Shown here: positions 13,690 through 24,000 of the stretch, one piece after another
Layout: each line of letters starts with the position of its first letter
Numbering within the stretch: the stretch's first letter is position 1
NCBI GenBank assembly: GCA_964401385.1
Contig: CAYNYF010000043.1
Location: 1-35,619 of the forward strand
Reading direction: 5' to 3'
Source: CAYNYF01 sp964401385
Lineage (GTDB): Bacteria > Planctomycetota > Phycisphaerae > SM23-33
DNA length: 35,619 bases
Notes under the pieces: model-generated
The model's database searches: none
Told to the model about the DNA's origin: nothing
The model's input: the letters and a program-made list of their open reading frames with translations, nothing else
Program-made: the position numbers and the translations under genes

Positions 13690-14801
13690 AGCGCTTTCTG
13701 GAGACGCTGCTGTTCGGCAAGCCCGACCGGATTCCCTTCCAGCCCGGCGGCCCGCGGGAGTCGACGCTGGCCGCGTGGCGCGGCCAAGGCCTTCCGGAGG
13801 ACGTGAACTGGCTCGACTTGCTCCTGGAGACGGTCGGCATCGAACGGCCGCCGGCGGCCGGGGGCGCCCAGCCAAACGTCAACTTCCGCATGATCCCGGA
13901 GTTCGAGGAAAAGATCATCGAGCGCCGCGAGAGGACGCTCGTCGTCCAGGACTGGAAGGGCAACGTCTGCGAGATCTCCGACAAGTTCGGCACCCGCCAC
14001 CTGCGAAACGCCATCGACTTCGTCACCCGCACCTGGATCCGCTGCCCCGTCGCCGGCCGCGAGGACTTCGAGCGGATGAAGGCCCGCTACCGCGTCGACG
14101 AGCCGGGCCGCTTCGCCGACGGCTTCGCCGAGCGGTGCGCCGCCATCGGCCAGCGCGACCACGTCGTCCAGGTCGGCTTTGCCGGCCCCTTCTGGCAACT
14201 GCGGGAGTGGTGCGGTTTCGAGAGGCTCTGCACGCTGTTCCTGGACGACCCGCGGCTCGTCCGCGACATGGTGGACTTCTGGCGGGACTTCGTCTCCGGC
14301 GTGCTGGCGAGGGCCCTCGCCTGCGTGGTCCCGGACGTGGTGCACTTCAGCGAGGACATGGCGTACAAGGAGAAGTCGATGATCTCGCCGGCGATGTGCC
14401 GGGAGTTCCTTTTGCCGTGCTGGCGGCAGTGGTGCGACCAGCTCCGCTCGGCCGGCGTGGCGGTGCTGGACATGGACTCCGACGGCTACATCGGCGAGCT
14501 GATTCCGCTGTGGATCGAGGCGGGCATGAACGTCTGCGACCCCATCGAAGTTGCGGCCGGGAATGACATTGTGGCGTTCCGCCGCGAGTTCGGCCGGTCC
14601 ATCGCGTTCCGCCAGGGGATCGATAAGCGGGCCATCGCCCGGGGCGGGCAGGCCATGCGGGCGGAGCTGGAGCGGGTCGGCCCGGTGGTCGCCGACGGCG
14701 GCTACATCCCCGGCTGCGACCACGGCGTGCCCCCGGACATATCCTGGCCGGCCTTCGTCGATTACTGCCGCGTCCTGGCAAGGCTGACCGGCTGGCTGTG
14801 A
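13677..14801 (+). CDS. Uroporphyrinogen-decarboxylase-like (URO-D fold) protein
   Basis: A 374-residue URO-D superfamily protein. The N-terminus MTERERFLETLLFGKPDRIPF, the central DVVHFSEDMAYKEKSMISP and DMDSDGYIGELIPLWIEAGMN, and the late FRQGIDKRAIARG segment match the UroD/MtaA/CmuA family. The HemE hallmark RQAGRYLPEY is absent (the region reads QPGGPRESTLAAW), so true heme-pathway uroporphyrinogen decarboxylase is unlikely. Family members of this sort are corrinoid or cobalamin-dependent methyltransferases, common as single genes in Planctomycetes. ATG 13677 is preferred to the in-frame GTG 13659 because it matches the family N-terminus. It begins inside a duplicated promoter-like element and is followed by a perfect hairpin. 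Confidence 0.85.
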   Translation: MTERERFLETLLFGKPDRIPFQPGGPRESTLAAWRGQGLPEDVNWLDLLLETVGIERPPAAGGAQPNVNFRMIPEFEEKIIERRERTLVVQDWKGNVCEISDKFGTRHLRNAIDFVTRTWIRCPVAGREDFERMKARYRVDEPGRFADGFAERCAAIGQRDHVVQVGFAGPFWQLREWCGFERLCTLFLDDPRLVRDMVDFWRDFVSGVLARALACVVPDVVHFSEDMAYKEKSMISPAMCREFLLPCWRQWCDQLRSAGVAVLDMDSDGYIGELIPLWIEAGMNVCDPIEVAAGNDIVAFRREFGRSIAFRQGIDKRAIARGGQAMRAELERVGPVVADGGYIPGCDHGVPPDISWPAFVDYCRVLARLTGWL

Positions 14802-14821
14802 CCGGCTTTCCGCCCCGCCCC

Positions 14822-14839
14822 GCCCGGGGGTTCCCGGGC
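14822..14839 (+). terminator. Hairpin after the UroD-like gene
   Basis: GCCCGGG, loop GGTT, CCCGGGC: a perfect 7-bp stem 20 nt after the stop at 14801. No U-tract follows, so it may need Rho or only stabilise the 3' end. Confidence 0.4.
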
Positions 14840-14887
14840 AGCCGCCGGCCGGCGAATGCCCGCCCGCCGGGGCTGACAAAAAGACAC

Positions 14888-14915
14888 TTGGCGCCGGCGT
14901 GGAACAGGTTATAGT
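14888..14915 (+). promoter_or_regulatory. Candidate promoter of the giant secreted-protein gene
   Basis: TTGGCG (14888-14893) and TATAGT (14910-14915) with a 16-bp spacer, in the only AT-rich patch of the 235-bp gap. A leader of roughly 115 nt would precede ATG 15037. Confidence 0.5.
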
Positions 14916-15036
14916 AGAAGTAGCTTATAGATTTACGGCGGTTTCTGGGTGAGGGGACTAGCAGTGGAACGGAGGAGCCGTTCAGCCGAAGGCTTTGAGT
15001 CGTCGCGCGGCAACCCGAATTTGGCAGGAAATCACC

Positions 15037-18000
15037 ATGAGCAAAGACCGCAGTGCGTCGAAGTTGCCGGTACTGGAGCAGCTTGAGGCGAGAGTTCTGT
15101 TGACGGCGGATTTGACGGCGGGCGAGGTCGGCCTGATCGGTGAGTACGCCGTCGACGGCGTCTCCGAGATCTATCTGCCGGTGCCGTTGATGGACCCGGG
15201 GGCGGCCCTGCCGCAGTGGCTGCCGGCATTGCCCTCCGGTAGCAACCCCAGCGGTCCGCCGATCCAGAACCAGGTGTCGAACCTACAGTTGCTCACCGAC
15301 TACGACTGGTTCTACGGCTGTTCGCCGACGGTGGGCGGGATGCAGGCCGCCTGGTGGGACCTGGAGCTGAAGCTGCGCTCCAGGGACTTCAACATCGCGG
15401 CGTTTCCCGGCCTGTCCGAGACGAACTGGGCAGCCAATTGGCAGGCCGGCCTGTATCCGCAGTTCGACTCCGAGCCCTTCTTCGTCCCCCAGCACGCCAA
15501 CGGCGTGGTCAGCGGCTGGCAGCACACCCACGCCGTCGACTGGCTGAGCGTCGCCAGGTGGTGGAGTAACTACACCTGGGAAGGCCACGCCCCCGACTCC
15601 ATCAGCGATTTCATGCTCACCTCCGCGGGCCAGTTTGAGGGCGAGACGAACTTCGATAACGTCGCCTGGGCCATGGAGAACTTCATGGCCTGGGACGACC
15701 CCCGGACGGTCGTCAATGAGTCCTGGTCCTTCAACACCCAGGTCCTGTTGGGAGACCCGGCGCCGCCTGCTCCCGCCCAACCGGTGCCGATAGACTTTCT
15801 TGCTTACCAGGCTGCGATCGACGCGAACCTGCCGGTGCACCTGCTCTTCCTGGACACCAACCCGCAGGGCGCGCTAGCCCCTCCGCACTCGGCCCTGGGC
15901 GTGGGCTATTACATCACCCCAGGCGCCAACCCTCGATACTACATGCAAATCCTGACCACCTGGCAGCAGGAAGGCATCCGGCAGTGGTCGTATCCGATGC
16001 AGACGGTGAGTATACCGTCCTGGCCCTATACCGCCCACTACCAGCCGTTTGGGATGATGACGATGGACCTGGCGCAGATGCCGCAGCAGGACATGGCCGC
16101 CTATTTCGCCATCGCCTACCCGGAAGTCAGCGCCCTGGAGGTCAGCATCGGCCTGGGCGACCCCGCCGCGCCGGTCTGGGAGGCGGTGGTGTACGCCTCC
16201 GGGCAGAACGCTGGAAGGCACAACCTCGTCCAGACCGACATCGACGTCACCGGGGCCATGCCCTTCCTGAGCCAGACGGAGGACTGGTATCTCAAGGTCA
16301 CCGACACGGCCGGGTTCCCCGCCGACGTGGCCGAGATCATGGACTTCCAGATCCGCCACGGGGGGTATCGGTGGTTCACGCCCGATTACGGCACGCCGAT
16401 TCCCGTCGGCGACACCGGTATCGTGCGGCTGAGCACCGACATCGTCGGCGAGATTCAGGGCACGGTGTGGGAGGACGTGGACGGCGACGGCGTGCGCGAG
16501 GGCGGCGAGGCGGAGCTGGCCGGCTGGACGGTGTATCTGGACGCGAACGAAAACCGCCAGCTCGATCCCGCGGAGCTGTTCGCCACCACCGACGCCCAGG
16601 GCCGCTATGAGTTCAACGACGTACCGCTGGGCCAGCACGTGGTGGAGGTGGAGGTGCCGGCCGGCTGGGGCCAGACGCAGCCCGCCGCCGGCCGCTGGAG
16701 CGGCTTCCTGGTCGGGCAGACCATTGACGACGCCGATTTCGGCGTGGCCCTGCTGGGTGAGATTCACGGCACCAAGTGGCACGACCTGAACGTCGACGGG
16801 ATCAAGGACGCCGGCGAGTCCGGCCTGGCCGACTGGGTCGTCTTCCTGGACGACAATCAGAACGGCCTGCTGGACGCGGACGAGGCGTTCACCACCACCG
16901 ATGCCAACGGTGATTATTCCTTCACCGACCTGATGCCGGGCGACTACGTCGTCGCCGAGCAGATCGGCGACGAGCCGGGCGAGGTCGGCTATTCCTGGAC
17001 GCAGTCGTTCCCGGCCGGGGGCGCCCACCAGGTCGCCCTCATCAGCGACCAGATCGTCCTGGGCAAGGACTTCGGCAACTACCAGGGAGCGCTTGCCGAC
17101 CTGCGGGACAACGGCGACATGGGCAGCAGTTTCTCGCCCGCCCTCATTTCCCCCGGCGAGAGCTGGTCGGTCCAGTGGCAGATCTTCAACGCCGGCACGG
17201 CCGCGGCCGGGCAGTTCCAGGTGGCCTTCTACGCCTCCGAGGACGACACGATCGACGAGTCGGACTATTACCTCGGCTCGGCGACGGTGGCGGGCGTGGG
17301 CGCCGGCGGGGTGGGCGTCGCCGACCTGACCGTGGCCAGCTTCCCCGGCCTGCCGGCCGCGGAGTACTACGTCGGCGTGATCATCGACTCGAACAACCAG
17401 GTGGTCGAGTCGGAGGAGTTCAACAACGTCGGCGTGGACTACGACCACTACCCGCTGGTGGTGCCGGGCATTCGCGGCACCGTCTGGCACGACCTGAACA
17501 CCGACGGCGTGATCGACCCCGGCGAGCCGCTTGTGGCCGGCTGGACGCTGTACCTCGATCAGGACCAGAACGGGCAGTTCGACCCGGTCACGGAGGCCTC
17601 CACGGAGACCGACGAAAACGGTGTGTACTGGTTTACGGGCCTGGAGGCGGGCACGTACGTGGTCGCCCAGGTGCTCCCGGCCGACTGGCAGTACACGCTG
17701 CCGGTCAGCGGGAGCCGGCAGATCTCGCTTTCCGGGGACGAGGCCGTCGACAACGCCGACTTCGGCAACTACCAGCCGGACTTGCCGGACCTGTACGATG
17801 ACGGCGACGAGTTCAGCACGTTCGATCCCACGGGCGTGCTGTCGCCGGGCGACAGTTGGGACGTCTGGTGGGACATTCGCAACGGCGGCACCGCCGCCGC
17901 GGGCGAGTTCCAGGTGGACTTCTACGCCTCCGAGGACGACGTCATCACCCCGGACGATCATTACCTCGGTTTCGTCACGGCGCCGGGCCTGGCGGCCGGG

Positions 18001-21000
18001 GCGTACGTGGACCTCAACCTGTCGCTGCTGGTCTTCCCGGAGGTGCTGGCGGGCGAGTACTACGTCGGCGTGATCATCGACCCGCTCAACGCCGTGACCG
18101 AGTCCAACGAGGACAACAACATCGGCGTCGACTACGACACGTATCCGTTCACCATCTCCAACCGGGCGGAACTGGCCGGCAGCGGCGACGCCTACAGCGG
18201 CTTCGCCGCGACCACGGTGGAGGTCGGCGACCACTGGGACGCCTGGTGGGACGTCACCAACTCCGGCTTGGCCGACGCCGGGCCGTTCCGAGTCGACTTC
18301 TACGCCTCCGGCAACACCGCCATCAAGACCGACGACTACTGGATCGGGTCGGTGCTGGTGCCGGGCGTGGCCGCCGGCGAGACCGTCAACGTGGACGCGT
18401 CGGTGTTCCAGTTCTCCGACATCCCGCCGGGACTGTACTACGTCGGCGTCATCATCGACGCCAACGACGACATCCTGGAACTGGACGAGACCAACAACAC
18501 CGCCACCGACCTCGATACCTACCCGCTCACGGTGGAGTTGACGCTGCCGGCCATCGAGGGCATGGTCTGGCACGACCGGAACAATAACGGCGTCGTCGAG
18601 CAGGACGAGGAGCACCGCGAGCCCAGCCTGGCCGGCTGGATGGTGTACCTGGACGCCAACGACAACGGCGCGCCCGACCCGGGCGAGAGAATGACCCTGA
18701 CGGACGCGGACGGGCGGTACGTCTTCCCCGGCGTCCCCGCCGGCACCTACACCGTGCGCGAGGTCCTTCGCCCCGGCTGGCAGCACACCACCCCCGACGA
18801 CGGCGCCCTCCAGGTGGTTATCGGGGACGGCGAACTGGTGCAAAACGTCGACTTCGGCAACGCCCAGCACAGCAAGATCGCCGGCATCGTCGGGCACGAC
18901 ATCAACGGCGACGGCATCCTTCAGATCAACGAGCCGGGCCTGCCCTTCCAGACGGTGCGGCTGTACCTGGACTCCAACGAGAACGGCCGGATGGACCTGT
19001 CCGAGCAGGGCAGCCTCCAGGAGGTCGTCACCGACGATTTCGGCGGCTTCATCTTCACGGGGCTGATGCCGGGCCCGTACATGCTCGAGTACGTTCTGCC
19101 GCCGGGCACGCTGTACACGAATCCGAGCACCGGCGAGTTCGCCATCACCGTCACCAGCGCCCAGCTCATCGACCGCATCTTCCTCGGGGCCATGCCCGTG
19201 GAGTTTCACGGCGTCAAGTGGAACGACCTGGACGGCGACGGCGTCCGGGACGCCGAAGAGCCCATCCTGGAGGGGTGGGTCATGTATCTGGACCGGAACG
19301 ACAACAGCATGCTGGATGCGGGCGAGGTCTGGACCACGACCGACGGCGACACCGGCCATTATGCCTTCACCGGCCTGCGCCCGGGGACGTACATCATCCG
19401 CGAGGTCCAGCAGCCGGGCTGGGTGCAATCCTGGCCGGACGCTGTCGGCGTGTATCAGCCCGCGCCTCCCTGGGCCCCCCCGGCCCCCCCGGTCCCCTGG
19501 GGCTACCGGTGGACGCTCGCCAGCAACGGGTATGTCGGCAATTTTGACTTCGGCAACTTCCTGGGCTCGGCGATTAGCGGCACCGTCTTCCATGACATCG
19601 ACGCCGACGGCACCCAGAAGCCGGTGGACGAGCCGGGGCTGGCCGGCTGGATCGTGGACATGTTCCTGGACCAGGACGGCGACGGCCTGCTGACCCCCGG
19701 CACCCCCGGCCCCCCCAGCATCCCCGGCGATCCCACCTTCCAGACCGTCACCGACGTCGACGGCAATTACTCCTTCACCGGCTTGGTGCCGGGAACCTAC
19801 ATCCTTTCCGAGGTGCTCCAGGTCGACTGGGTGCAGTCGGTGCCCCTCGGCGGGGCGCACGCCATCGACGTCATCAGCGGCGACGACATCCCCGAGGTGA
19901 ATTTCGGCAACTTCCAGTACGGCCGGATCTACGGCAGCAAGTGGCACGACCTGAACGCCGACGGCGTTTGGGATGGCGGCGAGCCGGGCCTGCCGGGCTG
20001 GAAGATCTACCTCGATCAGAACCAGAACGGCGTGTGGGACGAGGGCGAGACGTTCGACATCACCGACACGGTGGGCGGCTACTCCTTCGTCGACCTGATC
20101 CCGGGCCCGTTCACCGTCGGCGAGGTGCCCCAGGTGGACTGGATTCAGTCGGCCCCGGCCGCCGGGACCCACGAGGTCACCATTCAGAGCGGCGACATCG
20201 TCCTCGGGCTGGAGTTCGCCAACTTCCAGTACGCCGAACTCACCGGCAGCAAGTGGCACGACCTGAACGGCGACAGCATCCGCGATGCCGGCGAGCCCGG
20301 CCTGCCCGGATGGACGATCTTCCTGGATGAGAACGCCAACGGCCAGTTGGACGCCGGCGAGACCTCCACCCTGACCGACGCCCAGGGCGATTACAGCTTG
20401 GTCGACCTGCTGCCGGGGGCCTACCTCGTCGGCGAGGTCGTCGAGGACGGCTGGGTGCAGTCGGCCCCGGCCAGCGGCGGATACATGGTCTCCCCCTTGA
20501 GCAGCGAGGTCATCGGAGGCCTGGACTTCGGCAACTACGAGTACGGGCAGATCCAGGGCGCCAAGTGGCACGACCTGAACGTCAACGGCGTGTGGGATGC
20601 GGGCGAGCCCGGCCTGCCCGGCTGGACGATCTACCTCGACCAGAACCAGAACGGCGTCTACGACGGCATGGGGTACGCCACCTTCGATTCCACCGACGTG
20701 CCGGTGCTGATTCCGGACCTGCAGACGGTCAGCTCCGACGTGCAGGTCAGCGGGCTCGCCGGGCCGGTGGTGGACGTCAACGTCACCCTGGACATCACCC
20801 ACACGTTCCTGGGGGACCTGGATATCAGTCTCATCAGCCCGTCCGGAACGATGATCCTGCTCAGCTGGTGGCTGGGCGGCGTGGACATGACCGACACCAC
20901 CTTTGACGACGAGGCCGACACGCCCATCTGGGCCGGCGTCGCCCCTTACACCGGCCAGTTCCAGCCGGTGATGCCCCTGGCGACGCTCATCGGGGAGAAC

Positions 21001-24000
21001 CCCAACGGCACCTGGACGCTGGAAGTCACCGACTCGGCGTCCTGGGACACGGGCATGCTGAATAGCTGGTCGATCAGCATCACCGTCCCCTCGCTGGTCG
21101 AGCAGGCCACGCTCACCGACGGCGACGGCAACTACGCCTTCCCCGACCTGTCGCCGGGGACGTACGTGGTGGCCGAGGTCGTCGAGGACGGCTGGGTGCA
21201 GCTTGCCCCGGCCGGCGGCACCCACCAGATCGCCATCCAGAGCGGCGACCTCGTGACCGACGTCAACTTCGGCAATGCCGAGGGCGCCGAGATTCACGGC
21301 GTCAAGTGGCACGACCTGAACGGCGACGGCATCCGGGACCCCGGCGAGCCGGGACTGCTGGGCTGGACGATTTCGACCTTCCTGGACCTGGACGGCGACG
21401 GCGAGCTGGGCGACGGCGAAAGCACGCTGCTGGCCGTCACCGGCCCCGACGGCTCCTACTCCTTCACCGGCCTGATGCCGGGAGATCACGTCGTGGCGGA
21501 GCTGTCGCAGCCCGGCTGGAGCCAGACGGCCCCGGTCGGCGAGACCTACCAGCTCACCCTCGGACGCGGCCAGGTCGCCCAGGACATCGACTTCGGCAAC
21601 GCCCGGTCCGGCGAAATTCACGGGCTCAAGTGGCACGACCTGAACAACAACGGCATCATGAATGTTAACGAGCCGCTGCTGGAAGGCTGGGTCATCTTCC
21701 TGGACGCCAACGATAACGGCGCCCGCGATCCCGACGAGGTGCTGGCCACCACCGACGTTGACGGCGCGTACGCCTTCACCGGGCTGAGGCCCGGAACCTA
21801 CACCGTCGCCGAGATCGTCCAGCCCGGCTGGGAGCAGTCCTCGCCGGTCGGCGGGACCCACCTGGTCACCGTCATGAGCGGCGACGCCGTCACCGGCGTC
21901 AACTTCGGCAACGTCAAGCTGGGCGAGGTCCGCGGCGGCAAGTTCCACGACCTGAACGCCGACGGCCTGTGGGATGCCGGCGAGCCCGGACTGGCCGGCT
22001 GGACCATCTTCTCCGATCAGAACCTCAACGGCCTGCTGGACGCGGGCGAGCCCTTCGCCACCACCGACGTCAACGGCGACTATGTCCTGCTGGGGCTGGA
22101 GCTGGGCACGCACGTCGTCACCGAGCAGCCCCAGGTCGGCTGGATGCAGTCGGCCCCGGCCGGCGGGACCTACCAGCTCGACATCGTCAGCGGCAGCGCC
22201 ATCACCGGCACGGACTTCGGCAACTACCAGTACGGCCAGGTCAGCGGCATCGTCTTCAGCGATGAGAACCACGACGGCATCCAGAACGATCCCGTGACCG
22301 AGCCGGGGCTGGGCGGGTGGCAGGTGGCCGCCTTCCTCGACGCCAACGGCAACGGGGCGCTCGACGCCGGCGAGAACGAGTACTTCGCCATCACCGACGC
22401 CGTCACCGGCGGCTATGACCTGACCGGGCTGCCGCCGGGCGCCTACCTGGTCTCGGTCGAGCTTCAGGGCGACACCGACTTCACCTGGCCGGCCGGCGGC
22501 ACCCACCAGTTGACGGTCAACAGCGGCCAGGCCGTCGGCGACATGCATTTCGGCATCAAGCGCGTTCCCGGCGTCGACGACCTCGGCGTGCAGACCCCCG
22601 AAGACCAGCTCGTCTCCGACGTCGTCACCGGCAGAGACGCCGACGGCAACCTGCTGCACTCCGGCTTTGAGGTGGTGGACGGACCCGCCCACGCCGCCGA
22701 CCTGGTGATGGCGGACGACGGGTCGTTCACGTACACGCCCGCCGCCGACTACAACGGGCTGGACTCCTTCACCTTCCGCGTCGGCGACGGCGGGGAGTAC
22801 TCGCGACTGGGAACGGCGACCGTCACGGTGGCGCCGGTGAACGACGCCCCGGAGGCCAAGACCCCGACCCAGCCGCTGACGGTCGACGAGGACCCGGCCG
22901 CGCCGCTGCTGATCGTGCTCGGCGCGACCGACCTGGAGACGGCCTACGCCGACCTGGACTTCCAGATCGTCGATCCGCCCGATTACGGCACGCTGACCGA
23001 GGTGGGCCAGGGCCGGTTCGAATACCAGCCGGATCTGAACTACAACGGCGCCGATCAGTTCCGCTTCCGGGTGACCGATACGGGCGATCCGGCCGGCGGC
23101 GATCAGGGATGGGGCTACGACGGGCCGATGTGGCATGAGGCCGACGCCCCCATTACCGTCAACCCCGTCAACGACGCCCCCACGGGCGAGTACGTCAAGG
23201 CCGAGACCATTCAGGACGACCCGGTCGACATCCAGTTGACCGGCGACGACGTCGAGACGCCGGCGGGCGACCTTCTCTTCGGCCTGCACACCCCGCCGGT
23301 CCACGGCAGCGTCAGCTTCAACGGCAGCGTGGTCACCTACACCCCCGAGCCGGGCTACTCCGGGATCGACCGCTTCCAGTTCGCCGTCACCGACGACGGC
23401 GACCCGTCCGGCAGCGGCAACGTCCTGTCCGCCGCCGGCACCGTCGACGTCGTGGTCGCCCGGGCGGTTCACTTCAATGCCAGGACCAGGGTGCAGTTAC
23501 AGCCGCGCGTGGCCGACCCGCTGGTGGTGGTGGTCTCCATGAGAGGGCCCGGCGAGGGCGTGCTGATCCTGGGCGAGGACGACATCACTCGTCTGGAACT
23601 GTTCGGGACGGGCATGACCTCGAACGTCAACGTCATCACCCGAGGCCGGGGGCTGGAGGTCAACATCGGCGAGATCATCGTCCACGGCAGCCTGGGCGGC
23701 CTGAACGCCAAGACCGCCAACCTGCTGGGCGACATGACCGTCGGCGGAAGCATGCGGCGGCTGACCCTGAACCACGTCACCGACGAGCACGTCATCACCA
23801 TCGGCGCCCCGACCACGACCAGGGACACGGTGCGGATGACCTTCGACTGCGTCGCCGACACGAGCATCTTCTCCCAGACGCCGATCAGCTCGCTGACGGT
23901 CACCGAGTGGCTGGATAGCGAGGGCGCCCGCGATGAGATCGTCACCCCCTGGCTGGGCAGGTTGACCAGCAGGGGCCAGCGGGCGAGGCGATACGTGGTC

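Noticed and set aside
13677..14801. Assignment of the UroD-like gene as hemE
   Set aside because: The HemE N-terminal RQAGRYLPEY signature is absent and the protein fits the methyltransferase branch of the superfamily better.
15874..23472. A 2532-codon open frame on the minus strand opposite the giant gene
   Set aside because: It mirrors the repeat coding sequence, is composed of Val/Gly/Asp/Ala-rich low-complexity text without motifs, and is explained by G/C in third positions removing antisense stops.
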